A DNA stretch of 64,000 bases. It comes from Bacteroidetes bacterium RIFCSPLOWO2_12_FULL_35_15. GTDB lineage: Bacteria; Bacteroidota; Bacteroidia; 2-12-FULL-35-15. The first letter of the stretch is position 1; the number at the start of each line of letters is the position of its first letter. Below, in pieces: positions 46,612 through 55,970 of the stretch. Under the pieces are notes generated by a model. That model searched no databases and was not told the origin of the DNA. It saw only the letters and a list, made by a program, of their open reading frames with translations. The stretch covers positions 1 to 64,000 of the forward strand of contig MEPB01000060.1 of the NCBI GenBank assembly GCA_001769385.1, in the 5' to 3' direction. Made by a program: the position numbers and the translations under genes.

Positions 46612-47015
46612 TTGAGCATTAAATGCCATTATTTAGCATGAGTAGAATTAAAATTGTCTGTTCAGTTTTTCATTTTTTTGAAGAATGTATTGAGAATGTG
46701 TGACAGGTTTTTAAACGACAAGGATTACGTTTATTGTTACTTCTCGATACTCTCCCTTTGGTCGAACCACCATTGACGTATTTTATTATTGGCTCCATTT
46801 CAATTATTTAATTTCATCCCCCTGCCCCCTTCTCCAAAGGAGTCCTTCTGACAAAGGGGGACATAGTCGTGCAAGCAATGAAATAGACGTCATTTTTATA
46901 TTGCTTTTTTTGAAAAAAATTATCCCTCGAAGTGACTGGCGTGAGTCAATTCGAGTGTTTTTATTTTTTGAAAAATGTATTGAGAATATGTGAAAGGTTT
47001 TTAAAATCAGGTCAA
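46612..47015. repeat. Gene-free repeat region
   Basis: No gene is seen. Two further copies of the repeat at 331-387 lie at 46660-46715 and 46946-47003, both on the same strand as that copy; the second ends just before the stop codon of the CotH gene. In between is a run with CTTCTCGATACTCTCCCTTT and CCCCTGCCCCCTTCTCCAAA fragments typical of dispersed repeats. Confidence 0.65.
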
Positions 47016-48593
47016 CTATTTTACAATTATTTTTGCCCTGCCGATCCTGCCATCTGCTGAATTTTTAGTAAGCAGGTAGATACCGGAAGGAACGCCTTCC
47101 AATTGTAAGGTATAATAATCACCAGGTAATAATTCATACTTTGTTTCTCTATATAATCTACCCATGAAATCATACAATCTGAATTGGGCATATTCGAAAC
47201 CAGAAGCATCATTCGATATGTTAATGTAATTAGCAGCAGGATTAGGAAAAACGAACAGACCATAAATTGAATTGTCTTGAATCGAACATTCATGGTCCCA
47301 TCCATTCATTTGTTCTACTGCCCATTCTCTTTGGGATTGAATGAAAGGATAAATGCCGGGATAATTTATTCGGAGTACAAAACCGGAATGAGTGAGGGAT
47401 ACTTCATCATTGTTATCCTCCGTCAATGAATTTTTAAATGATTCGTAAGAATTATATCTGTATGGATCGATTTTATAAGCTTCGTCAATTAAATTATGAC
47501 GGTCTAAAATATAATCTCCTAAATGATCTAATGTATAATTCGTATTTATAAGATCACATACATAATTCAAATATTCATTTTTATATTCCTCTATTTCGAA
47601 TATCCTTTTTAACAGAGGTCGTTCATCATACTTATTTGCAGGCACCAAATAGCCTGTCAGCAATGACGTTTCACTAAGTAGTTTTATATCCTGAAATGTT
47701 TCATTCATATCCCATGGGATCCATTTTATTTTTCCATCAGGATGTTCATATAAAAAATAGTTATTCCCGCCACCCCAATAACTGTCCCAACTTCGTATGC
47801 TTTTTTCGATGGCAAGTATTTTTAAATAATTATGCACATCAAATTTATTTTCTAATTGTTGTTTAAAATCTGTTGAATGATCATTATTAATAAAATCAAT
47901 AAACCCAATTAATGTTGACCAATTATCCATGCTCTCATTGGTAGTTAATTTTAATCCCTGGCCCTTATATCCGGATGATTCTGTGCCTAACCATGTTAAG
48001 GGAACTGATGCGCCTCTATCTGTTTTATATAAATTACCATCATTTTGTGTGCTGCCATAATTAAATTTCAGAAATGTTTTGTCCACATTTTCTATCACTA
48101 CATACAATCCGATGTATTCGCCATTGATCCAAAGTTTTGTGTAGGAGGTTCTGGATGCTACGAGACCGGCATCACGAAAAAGTTTAAAAGAAATTACATC
48201 GTGAACTAAAGAAGGATCGTTCGTAAAATTATTCAGATTGATTTTTTTTAATCCGTCTAATTTTTGATTTAAAAATTCATCAAAAGAAATTTTAAAAGGC
48301 TTTTTCTTTCCAAAATTAGCTAATGAGTTGGAAGCATTTCCTTTTTCCCGGAAGCCACAATCAATAAGAACAATGCTATCCCAGGTAATTTTACATTTTC
48401 GATAAATTTCAGGGTTTGCTATTGGATCTGCTAGATTCGAATTAAAATCATTTTCCAATGTTTCAAACCAATCCGGAAGGTCCGTTTCAATGAAAAGGGT
48501 ATGCAACACAGAATCGTTAAACACCAGATCACCTGTTTGTGCAGAAGAGGATATACTAATAAACAGTAAGAAACTACCTATTACATTTTTCAT
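47016..48593 (-). CDS. CotH-like kinase-fold protein with type IX sorting tail
   Basis: The 525-residue protein has a signal peptide (residues 1-18). The CotH region, about 60-400, includes FREKGNAS (the RGNS-like start), KKPFKISFDEF, LNNFTNDPSLVHD, LWINGEYIGLYVVIENVDKTFL and KWIPWDMNETFQD with the metal-binding DMN. The last 85 residues (VFPNPAANYINI, LYDFMGRL, GIYLLTK) form a type A Por secretion tail. CotH kinases phosphorylate protein serines. It overlaps the upstream gene by four bases (ATGA), so the two are cotranslated. Confidence 0.88.
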   Translation of the reverse strand: MKNVIGSFLLFISISSSAQTGDLVFNDSVLHTLFIETDLPDWFETLENDFNSNLADPIANPEIYRKCKITWDSIVLIDCGFREKGNASNSLANFGKKKPFKISFDEFLNQKLDGLKKINLNNFTNDPSLVHDVISFKLFRDAGLVASRTSYTKLWINGEYIGLYVVIENVDKTFLKFNYGSTQNDGNLYKTDRGASVPLTWLGTESSGYKGQGLKLTTNESMDNWSTLIGFIDFINNDHSTDFKQQLENKFDVHNYLKILAIEKSIRSWDSYWGGGNNYFLYEHPDGKIKWIPWDMNETFQDIKLLSETSLLTGYLVPANKYDERPLLKRIFEIEEYKNEYLNYVCDLINTNYTLDHLGDYILDRHNLIDEAYKIDPYRYNSYESFKNSLTEDNNDEVSLTHSGFVLRINYPGIYPFIQSQREWAVEQMNGWDHECSIQDNSIYGLFVFPNPAANYINISNDASGFEYAQFRLYDFMGRLYRETKYELLPGDYYTLQLEGVPSGIYLLTKNSADGRIGRAKIIVK

Positions 48594-49324
48594 TTCCGGT
48601 ATATTCTGCGTTCATCATTAAGAACATCATAATACTTCTTAAAATTCCTTTTCATAAAGTGAATTCCAATGGTTGTGTTAAATCCTGACTGATTATTTTT
48701 ATTAGCTATATTTAATTGCACACCGAACTTGAAATGAATTCTTAAGTGTTCATTTAGTTTCTTTTCAAATCCTGTAAATGGTTCAAGTGTCACTTGTGCG
48801 CCATTATTATATTTTGCATTCATAAAATTTACTTCTGTCCCGACAAAAAAAGTGTTTTTTTTCAGGTAAGTACTACCACCTAAATAGCGTTGAAAACCTA
48901 AACCAACTTTAGTTACAGCATAAGGTTTTGCAGGTGAATAGAATAGGTCAACATAATAAAGCTTAACACCTCTCAGTGCTAAACCAATTTTATACTGCAT
49001 TCCCCATTGCTTGGCAATCATTGATTCATCGCGGAATACAGAAAAGTAAGGCGTTTTATAATATCCAAAATTTGCTCCAAACCAAATCGTCTTTAGTTTT
49101 TTTCCTTTAATAGTATCAACAATTACCCAGGGAATAATAGTAATGGATTCATCCATTTTTTTAATCTTCAGATTTATTGAATCACATTGTTGAATGGTAC
49201 CTGTTTGGGAGTTTCCATCTTTTAAAACAATTTCATCTGTTATTAATTTTCTGGAATTCATGCAGCTGCTGAGGACAAGTGCGGAGAAAATGGTGTAGAG
49301 GATATATTTTATAAAAGATTTCAT
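48590..49324 (-). CDS. Lipoprotein with outer-membrane-like strands
   Basis: The start at 49324 (MKSFIKYILYTIFSALVLSSC) gives a lipobox signal with the cysteine at residue 21; a start at 49411 would bury it. The 244-residue product contains KLITDEIVLKDGN and a pattern of aromatic beta strands (FGANFGYYKTPYFSVF, VGLGFQRYLGG, FKFGVQLNIA) that suggests a small barrel or sandwich at the outer membrane. Not recognised as a named family. Overlap with the CotH gene suggests the two proteins work together. Confidence 0.6.
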   Translation of the reverse strand: MKSFIKYILYTIFSALVLSSCMNSRKLITDEIVLKDGNSQTGTIQQCDSINLKIKKMDESITIIPWVIVDTIKGKKLKTIWFGANFGYYKTPYFSVFRDESMIAKQWGMQYKIGLALRGVKLYYVDLFYSPAKPYAVTKVGLGFQRYLGGSTYLKKNTFFVGTEVNFMNAKYNNGAQVTLEPFTGFEKKLNEHLRIHFKFGVQLNIANKNNQSGFNTTIGIHFMKRNFKKYYDVLNDERRIYRK

Positions 49325-50270
49325 CGATTGGATAGGAATTTGGAAAAACGTTTGAAATAATCGTTCTAACGAAGATACAATATTCTTTTTTTGCGAAAAG
49401 AAGCTTTTCAATAAATAAATTTCGTAAGGCTCAACAGGACACCGCGCGTAGTCAGTCAGAGTTTGTCGAAGACGTGGGCAGGATAAATGTAAAAAGAGGT
49501 AGGCGCCAGGCTCTGCCTGGTGACATTTCTATATTTGTAAGCTCAGCTTACAGACAACAAAAAACACGAAGTAGCAACACACATGTCTTCGCTCGAACTT
49601 CGCGCATACTAAGTAAGGTATAGCTTAATGGCCTACGGGGGGGGCAGTCAGAGTTTGTCGAAGACGTGGGCAGGATAAATGTAAAAAGAGGTAGGCGCCA
49701 GGCTCTGCCTGTTGACATTTCTGTATTTGTAAGCTCAGCTTGCAGACAACAAAAAACACGAAGTAGCTACACACATGTCTTCGCTCTAACTTCGCGCTTA
49801 CTATTAGTTCATCTTAAGGGCTTAAGGAGTAATAAAAAAAATCGTTTTAACGAAGATACAATATTCTATACAGTAGGAAAAGAACAATTTATACAAATCA
49901 ACTATTCATTTTAATTGTAGAAATAAAAAGTCAAAAGCAATGTTAAAACAGACGTAGCGAAATACTCTGAAAGGAATAGTTGGGCGTAGCTTCTCGCTGC
50001 TTCCTTTTTGAAATGGCGTCTCGCCATAAAAATAATTTGCAACAACTAAACAATTTTGATTATTTAAACTTTTAGGCTGGAAGCCTTGTTAAAACAGACG
50101 TAGCGAGACGCTACGCCTAACACTTGCAATTTTTATTTTTATCCCCCTACGCTTAACGGGGTTGGTGGCCACTAACTTATCGCTAATCCCACAAAATTAC
50201 AACATTTCTTTTTCACACCATTTCATTTTAAATGAAAACACACCCCTACTCATCTCTTGATGGGAATATA
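49325..50270. repeat. 1-kb repeat block with tandem duplication
   Basis: No believable gene. About 160 bases at 49453-49612 are repeated at 49645-49803 with a few differences (offset 192). Both contain GGCGCCAGGCTCTGCCT and TGTAAGCTCAGCTT. Both duplicates lie between two copies of a TAACGAAGATACAATATTCT block (49366-49385 and 49844-49863), suggesting a larger duplication. 49948-50120 holds related GACGTAGCG hairpin repeats. An open frame across the second copy encodes only repeat. Confidence 0.7.
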
Positions 50271-50295
50271 AAAAAAGCCCCGATTTCTCGAGGCT
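50271..50295 (-). terminator. Terminator after oah
   Basis: On the minus strand AGCCTCGA, a GAAA loop and TCGGGGCT form a stem followed by six T residues, 31 bases after the oah stop codon. Confidence 0.85.
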
Positions 50296-50325
50296 GATTT
50301 ACAAAAAAATAAACAAATAAAAAAC

Positions 50326-51420
50326 TTATGCGTTTTGATATTGTGGAGAAATGGTGCGGTGTAATTCTTCATTCCATTCATGTCCTTCTGCAAGCAATTG
50401 ACGAAGTTTAATAAAGTCCACTTCACGGTTATCTTTTGGTCCATCGTTAAATGCACGGAAACCGGCTTTTGCTTCACTCATCATATTTAATGCTAACCAT
50501 TCACGACTGCTTTCTTTGTTTTTATCCCAATGTTCTAATTTTTTCTTACGTACTTCAGTAAGTGTTTTTGCTAAACAATTCGGGAAGGTATGTAATAATT
50601 TTGCGATCAGATCATTTACTGTTTTGTCTAATAAAGAAAGATCAACTTCTCCTTTTGCCATTAATTCTTTTCCTTGTTTCATGGCTTCACCTGATTTCAT
50701 GGTACCGAACACAAGTTTTCCAAATTCGTCCGTTTGTTTATCCAACACAACTAAAGGGTTGGCAACAAATTTTCCATCCACTTTTAATGCAGGAACCACA
50801 TCTGTGATCATTCCAAAATTATATGCCTGATGCGCTGTCCAAGGCTCACACAATGTTAATGACATCATTGCCCGTTCAACACCAACATACAAATGTAAGA
50901 AGTCGGTTGCCCCACCAATGGCAGCACTACCGTGTTTCGGACCAGCTTGTCCGAAACGGGCTAAGTCACTTGCTACCGTGAAATCACAAGCCATTCCGAT
51001 TTCTTGTCCGCCACCAATACGCATTCCGTTTACACGGCAAACCACAGGCTTTTCGCACATCAAAATTGCGGAAACCATGTCGTTGAATAAACGCATGTAT
51101 TGACTGTATTCCTGAGGATTCCCGGAATAATACTCCGCATATTCTTTTGTGTTACCACCGGTACAAAATGCTTTATCACCAACAGCAGTAAAGATCACAG
51201 CCACAACACTTCTGTCGTTTGATGCCTGACGGAAAGCAAGGATAATTTCTTTTACCGCAGCAGTTGTGTATGAATTGTATTGCTTGGGATTATTAAGGAT
51301 GATCCATGCATTGTAAAGTCCTTTAACAGGAGTTCCGTCTTTATCGACACAAGGGCGATTTTCGAAAATAATTTCTTTGTAGGTTATATCTACTAGGTTG
51401 TGGTTATTTAGTTCTTTCAT
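50326..51420 (-). CDS. oah: 6-oxocyclohex-1-ene-1-carbonyl-CoA hydrolase
   Basis: The enzyme hydrates and opens the ring of 6-oxocyclohexene-carbonyl-CoA, giving 3-hydroxypimeloyl-CoA. The 364-residue length is close to Thauera Oah and BamA and longer than ordinary crotonases. Marks include WIILNNPKQYNSYTTAAV near residue 45, CTGGNTKEYAEYYSGNPQEY near 111, RVNGMRIGGGQEIGMACDF near 155 and FGQAGPKHGSAAIGGATDF near 183, all typical for this family. It follows had after 78 bases. This is the common marker gene for anaerobic aromatic degradation, here with high confidence. Confidence 0.94.
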   Translation of the reverse strand: MKELNNHNLVDITYKEIIFENRPCVDKDGTPVKGLYNAWIILNNPKQYNSYTTAAVKEIILAFRQASNDRSVVAVIFTAVGDKAFCTGGNTKEYAEYYSGNPQEYSQYMRLFNDMVSAILMCEKPVVCRVNGMRIGGGQEIGMACDFTVASDLARFGQAGPKHGSAAIGGATDFLHLYVGVERAMMSLTLCEPWTAHQAYNFGMITDVVPALKVDGKFVANPLVVLDKQTDEFGKLVFGTMKSGEAMKQGKELMAKGEVDLSLLDKTVNDLIAKLLHTFPNCLAKTLTEVRKKKLEHWDKNKESSREWLALNMMSEAKAGFRAFNDGPKDNREVDFIKLRQLLAEGHEWNEELHRTISPQYQNA

Positions 51421-51498
51421 GTTTTTATGTTTTTGATGTTTTTTTTATAATTTATTTTTTTGCCGCAAAGGCGCAAAGTTTTTTTAAAATAATTGATA

Positions 51499-52560
51499 TT
51501 AATTAAAATCCGGTACTAATACCGAACGCTTTGTGTATTTATGTGCAAGCGTATTTTGAAATACTTCGTTGATCTGTGACATCGGAAATATTTGAACAAA
51601 CTGATCAATTTTTAATTTATCATTTGCAACCAGCTCAACCACTTCAGGATACAACTCCGGCTTACAACCCCACGTACCGATCAGTTTCGCATCAAATGCC
51701 ATCAGGTTACTCAAACGCACTTCCAGTTTATCCATGGTGAAACCAACGATAGAAAGCGTAGATGCAAAAGTGATCAGATTAAAAGCTAATTCTTGTCCTT
51801 GTTTTGTCCCACTGAATTCAAATATTTTCCAGGAGAATTTTGGGGCTTTTATTTCTTTGGCAATTTCTTTCACCTTATCTTTTATTGCTTTGATGTCCAT
51901 TCCCTTGGTATTTAATGTTGCATCAACACCATTCTTTTTTGCGATCTCTAATTTTTCATCATTGATATCTAATGCTAAAACTTTTGCCCCGAATATTTTT
52001 GCTATCTGGGCACCATAAATTCCAACACCTCCAACACCAATAACGATAGCCAGATCACCGGTTTGCAATTCAGATTTTTTCATCACCTGATAAGGTGTTG
52101 AAATAGCATCAGCAATAACGGATAATTGTTCCAGGGAATATTTTTCCAATACTTTTTCAGGAACCGGACATAAATATTTGGAAGGGACTTTGATGTGAGA
52201 CGCAAATCCACCATGAAAATCGTTACCCGGCATTAATTGATTTCTACAGATATTGCTTCTATCACTTTTGCATAATTCACATTCTCCACAAGGAAGAACA
52301 GCAGGAATGATCACCGGCCTGTTCAACCATTCTTTATCACCTGCCACTACTATTCCACTGATCTCATGACCCAGTGTAAGCGGCATAGGCTGTTTCGTTT
52401 GTACACCGGAATGCCAGAAACTGAGGTCGGTATGACACACTCCGCAACCTGCAATTTTTACAAGTGCTTCGCCTGGTTTTACTTCAGGCAATGCTGATTC
52501 GGTAAGCTTAAAATCTTTGTTAAGCTCCACCATTTGCCATTGTGATAATTTGTTGCTCAT
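51499..52560 (-). CDS. had: 6-hydroxycyclohex-1-ene-1-carbonyl-CoA dehydrogenase
   Basis: The 353-residue zinc alcohol dehydrogenase oxidises the hydroxyl group made by Dch, using NAD. Catalytic zinc residues lie in GCGVCHTDLSFWHSG near residue 36 and LGHEISG near 62; four structural zinc cysteines are in PCGECELCKSDRSNIC near 90. The dinucleotide fold is VIGVGGVGIYGAQIAK near 170. SFWHSGVQTKQP and NEVFQNTLAHK also agree with Had. Assignment depends on family resemblance plus the oah, bcr and dch neighbours. Confidence 0.9.
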   Translation of the reverse strand: MSNKLSQWQMVELNKDFKLTESALPEVKPGEALVKIAGCGVCHTDLSFWHSGVQTKQPMPLTLGHEISGIVVAGDKEWLNRPVIIPAVLPCGECELCKSDRSNICRNQLMPGNDFHGGFASHIKVPSKYLCPVPEKVLEKYSLEQLSVIADAISTPYQVMKKSELQTGDLAIVIGVGGVGIYGAQIAKIFGAKVLALDINDEKLEIAKKNGVDATLNTKGMDIKAIKDKVKEIAKEIKAPKFSWKIFEFSGTKQGQELAFNLITFASTLSIVGFTMDKLEVRLSNLMAFDAKLIGTWGCKPELYPEVVELVANDKLKIDQFVQIFPMSQINEVFQNTLAHKYTKRSVLVPDFN

Positions 52561-52596
52561 TTTAATATGTTTTTTTTAGTACAATTTTTTCTTTTT

Positions 52597-52671
52597 GTCA
52601 TTTCGACCGTAGGGAGAAATCTCTTTTAATAATGACATTTTCATGAGATTTCTCCCTACGGTCGAAATGAC
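52597..52671. repeat. Hairpin repeat, family A, copy 3, inside the aromatic gene run
   Basis: GTCATTTCGACCGTAGGGAG and CTCCCTACGGTCGAAATGAC form long, almost perfect arms around a TTTTAATAATGAC-type loop. It lies between the thiolase and had genes, so it may reduce or process the transcript between them. Confidence 0.8.
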
Positions 52672-52701
52672 ATTCTGCTCAAAAGAAATTTTAAAATTCA
52701 T

Positions 52702-53961
52702 CTACATATTTACATTCTCAAATAATATGGCTGTCGCTTGTCCGCCACCAATGCAAGCCGAAGCAATACCATATTTTACTTTACGGAGATTCATTTCTCT
52801 TGAAATGGTCAACGATAATCGTCCGCCTGTTGCAGCTAAAGGATGGCCAATTGCAATGGCTCCACCGTTAACGTTACAAATATTTCTGTCCAAACCTAAT
52901 TCTCTTTCGCAACCGATAAATTGAGCAGCGAAAGCTTCGTTGATCTCGATTAATCCGATGTCACTAATTTTCAAACCTGTTAATTCTAAAATCAACCGAA
53001 TAGCCGGAACCGGAGCTAATCCCATAACACTTGGATCAAGTGCACTTGTTGCAGATGCTAAAATTTTGGTAAGTGGTTTTAAATTATTTTCTAAAATAAA
53101 ATTTTTGTGCGCTACAACAACCATTGACGATCCATCAACAATTCCGCTTGAATTAGCAGCAGTCTGCACACCATCTTTCATAAATACGGAAGGTAATTTG
53201 GCCATATCCTCTAAATTAGAAGGACGAATATTTTCATCTTTGATAAAATCTTTTGTTCCTTTTGGAAGAAAAACTTTACGGGGCTTTAATCCCTCCACTT
53301 CAAATACTGTTGAGTTCATTGCTACGATCTCATCTTTGAAATATCCTTTCTCCACAGCAGCAACAGCACGATCAACCGAAAGTTTTGCAAATACATTTGC
53401 ATCTTCTTTTGAAATATTGTGTTTCTTAGCAACATTTTCAGCAGTGCATCCCATGGGAACAGCAGCAGTATCATTCAATGCTTCCCAAAGCATATCCACA
53501 AATCCGGGTTTACCTAATGCGTACCCCATACGATTTCCGAAAGAGGCAGTTGGTGACATGGACATACTTTCTGTTCCTCCACAAAGAGCAGTACTAGCTT
53601 TACCAAGCGAAATCTGTTCTGCACCGGCAACAATAGTTTCGAAACCTGAACCGCAAATACGTTGTAACATAATAGAAGGGATGCTTTGCGGAATACCTGA
53701 ATACAAGCTGATGTGACGCGGAAGAAAATAAGTATCTGCCGAACTTTGCCCAACATTAGCAAGCATAACCTGATCAATATCAGTAGGTTTAACTCCTGAT
53801 TTTTCCATTGCGGCTTTTGCAGCATATATTCCTAAATCAGTTGGAGAAACACCACCAAGTGTTCCGCATAATTTTCCGAAGGGAGTACGAGCGCCATTGA
53901 TTAAATAAATATCATCGTAAATAATTCCGAACCCTTTTTCTTTGTCGTGGTATGCTTTCAT
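52702..53961 (-). CDS. Acetyl-CoA acyltransferase (thiolase)
   Basis: The 419-residue enzyme splits a 3-oxoacyl-CoA with CoA. The nucleophile is C103 in LQRICGSGFE, and the second half shows INEAFAAQF, NVNGGAIAIGHPLAATGGR and a C-terminal CIGGGQATAI, where the second active cysteine sits. In this cluster it can cleave 3-oxopimeloyl-CoA to glutaryl-CoA and acetyl-CoA; general acetyl-CoA acetyltransferase is an alternative. The N-terminal 17 residues before YDDIYLINGARTPFG are a longer lead than usual. Confidence 0.9.
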   Translation of the reverse strand: MKAYHDKEKGFGIIYDDIYLINGARTPFGKLCGTLGGVSPTDLGIYAAKAAMEKSGVKPTDIDQVMLANVGQSSADTYFLPRHISLYSGIPQSIPSIMLQRICGSGFETIVAGAEQISLGKASTALCGGTESMSMSPTASFGNRMGYALGKPGFVDMLWEALNDTAAVPMGCTAENVAKKHNISKEDANVFAKLSVDRAVAAVEKGYFKDEIVAMNSTVFEVEGLKPRKVFLPKGTKDFIKDENIRPSNLEDMAKLPSVFMKDGVQTAANSSGIVDGSSMVVVAHKNFILENNLKPLTKILASATSALDPSVMGLAPVPAIRLILELTGLKISDIGLIEINEAFAAQFIGCERELGLDRNICNVNGGAIAIGHPLAATGGRLSLTISREMNLRKVKYGIASACIGGGQATAILFENVNM

Positions 53962-54041
53962 ATTTTTTTTGTTAATTAGTTAAGTAAGTAATTGGGTTAA
54001 TTAAGTCTATATTTTTTTAGAATTTCTTTCTCTTCAAATTT

Positions 54042-54830
54042 TCAAATTGTCTTTACTTTCATTTCAGATTCAGCATGTTTTTTTGCAAGTAGTGCTGCAC
54101 CGAATGAATTGATCATCTGCGGATTTTCAGGAACAACAACCCGTTGTTTAAATTTTTCTTCCACAATAGTTTTTAAAAAAGGATGATATTGAATTACGCC
54201 ACCAATTAAAAATATGGGTAAGGTTTTATCCATTCTGATTTTAGCAATTCGATTTACGATAGAAATATAAATACCTCTCGCCAGATCATGTTCAGGAACT
54301 TCATCAAAGATCCATTTCATTATTTCTGTTTTCGCAAATACTGTACAGAAACTATTTAATTCTTTATCAAAATCAGACTTTGCAGCAAGTTCGCTTAAAC
54401 GTGACAATGGAAGTTCTGCACGTTCAGCAATTTCGATTATAAATGTTCCGGTTCCGGCAGCACATTTGGTATTCATATAAAAATCATCCACCTTACTATC
54501 TGCATCGCTTTTGATCACTTTAATATCTTCACCACCAATATCAATGATTGTTTTTACTTCGGGATAAAGTGCCGAAACACCAACAGAAGCGCAATATATT
54601 TCTGTTTTGTTTATATGAGAATCTTTAAAATGTTCGCGTCCATAACCCGTTGCACAAACAGAAACAATATTAAATTGTGATTTTATTTTTGTTAAGATAT
54701 TTGCAAGCTCTTGTTTATCGCGATTGAGTGTTTTTACAATGTTCTGATAACAGATACGATCATCTTCATCAATCACTGTTAGCTTAGTGTATGACGAACC
54801 TATATCGACTCCCTGGTAATAGTTATTCAT
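54042..54830 (-). CDS. HgdC/BcrD-like activator ATPase (third copy in the cluster)
   Basis: The 262-residue protein belongs to the BcrA/BcrD/HgdC ATPase family (actin fold, [4Fe-4S] between subunits). GVDIGSSYTKLTVID near residue 7 is the phosphate motif, TIIDIGGEDIKVI near 94 the second, and the cluster cysteines are C123 in TKCAAGTGTF and C162 in SFCTVFAKTEI. It is distinct from BcrA and BcrD in the same window and shorter than BcrD. It is downstream of the ketopantoate reductase-like gene and the BcrB/HgdB-like gene (55971-57191), so it is probably their dedicated ATP-driven electron donor. Confidence 0.82.
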   Translation of the reverse strand: MNNYYQGVDIGSSYTKLTVIDEDDRICYQNIVKTLNRDKQELANILTKIKSQFNIVSVCATGYGREHFKDSHINKTEIYCASVGVSALYPEVKTIIDIGGEDIKVIKSDADSKVDDFYMNTKCAAGTGTFIIEIAERAELPLSRLSELAAKSDFDKELNSFCTVFAKTEIMKWIFDEVPEHDLARGIYISIVNRIAKIRMDKTLPIFLIGGVIQYHPFLKTIVEEKFKQRVVVPENPQMINSFGAALLAKKHAESEMKVKTI

Positions 54831-54978
54831 TTATTGAAAACCTTCCTCTTCCTTGTTTGACCTCACCCCAACTCCTCTCCAAAGAAGAGGGGAGAAGTGT
54901 GTGAAGTATATTATTTATTTACGTCTCTCACCTGCTGCCCCTCTTTTTACGGAGAGTGGATTAAGGGCTGAGTTATAT
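54831..54978. repeat. Repeat between two cluster genes
   Basis: CTCACCCCAACTCCTCTCC and GAAGAGGGGAGAAG make a partial hairpin. The sequence is a dispersed repeat rather than a gene. Confidence 0.45.
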
Positions 54979-55965
54979 TTACAATATTACTTCCGGATCA
55001 ACTTTTTGATGTTTGTTGACCTCTTTATTTTTTGATGTTGCAGCTTTTACAAGATTGGTAAAAGTTAAATTTAAAGGAGTACGCACATAATGCTTTCTTC
55101 CATATTCAACAATTTTACCATTAAAAAAATCTATTTCTGTTTCTCTTTTATTTAAAAAGTCAACTGCTAATGAAGGGAAGTGGTCGCCACCTTTTTTCAA
55201 ATAACGAAGACAAATCTTCACAAAATTATCGCAAAACTTTATATCCTCTTTGCGCGCTACTTCAACCGCTTCAATAATTGTTTGTTCTACAATTTCTATT
55301 GTATCCAAATTATTCATCGCTTCCCGCATTGTTAATTTAGAGATGGCACATAATGGACTAAGAGCAGCATTTAAAATTGTTTTTTCCCAGATCTTCTGGA
55401 TCATTTCGAAGGAGGTAGATGTTTCTGTTTTCAAGGAAACGCTTGTAAGAATATCAGCACACCACTTCGCTAATTCTTCTTTGGAATCATCCATAGAAGC
55501 AATATAATTTGGCGGATTAAAGAAAGTAACATTCACAGCATTTGGTGCATGTAAATTTCCTGCAAAATTTAAAACCATCCGAAGTGTACGCGATTCACCA
55601 ATTACATCAGAATATTTATTTTCAATATCAATTCCGTTCTGAGCACTTATTGCGCAAATTTTTCCATCATCCAATGCTTTGAATTCTTCCAGAATAAAAT
55701 CTGTATGTGTTGATTTGATACAAAAGAAAATCATATCCAGATCCAGAGGAGCAAATTCAGAAATCGAAGTAAAAGCATTGTTGAAGAACATGCTTTTTTT
55801 GATCACCCCCTCTAACTTCACACCTTCTCTCCGAATCAAAACCATCTTGTCTTTATCGTTATCACATACAGCAACTTCACATCCTGCTTCTTTAAAATGA
55901 ACAGCAAGTGTTTGCCCGATTGGTCCCATCCCTACAATACCAATTTTATATTTTTTCGCGTTCAT
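54979..55965 (-). CDS. Ketopantoate reductase-family dehydrogenase, divergent
   Basis: The 328-residue protein shows the Rossmann motif GIVGMGPIGQTLA near residue 9, the conserved asparagine in SAQNGI near 110, the catalytic-lysine segment WEKTILNAALSPL near 192 and the C-terminal RETEIDFFNGKI with the glutamate near 288. The second asparagine of the Kxxx-N-xxx-N pattern is a serine, so ketopantoate is not assured as substrate. The gene lies five bases after 55971-57191. Candidate roles are an R-2-hydroxyacid dehydrogenase feeding the neighbouring dehydratase-like protein, or the missing 3-hydroxypimeloyl-CoA dehydrogenase of the pathway. Both are inference. Confidence 0.72.
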   Translation of the reverse strand: MNAKKYKIGIVGMGPIGQTLAVHFKEAGCEVAVCDNDKDKMVLIRREGVKLEGVIKKSMFFNNAFTSISEFAPLDLDMIFFCIKSTHTDFILEEFKALDDGKICAISAQNGIDIENKYSDVIGESRTLRMVLNFAGNLHAPNAVNVTFFNPPNYIASMDDSKEELAKWCADILTSVSLKTETSTSFEMIQKIWEKTILNAALSPLCAISKLTMREAMNNLDTIEIVEQTIIEAVEVARKEDIKFCDNFVKICLRYLKKGGDHFPSLAVDFLNKRETEIDFFNGKIVEYGRKHYVRTPLNLTFTNLVKAATSKNKEVNKHQKVDPEVIL

Positions 55966-55970
55966 AATTT

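Noticed and set aside
49666-49914. Open frame of 82 codons on the plus strand
   Set aside because: It lies in the second copy of a non-coding tandem duplication and translates repeat sequence; no start context or family pattern.
50250-50477. Minus-strand frame over the 3' end of oah
   Set aside because: Out-of-frame overlap with the well supported oah gene and its terminator; no recognisable protein features.
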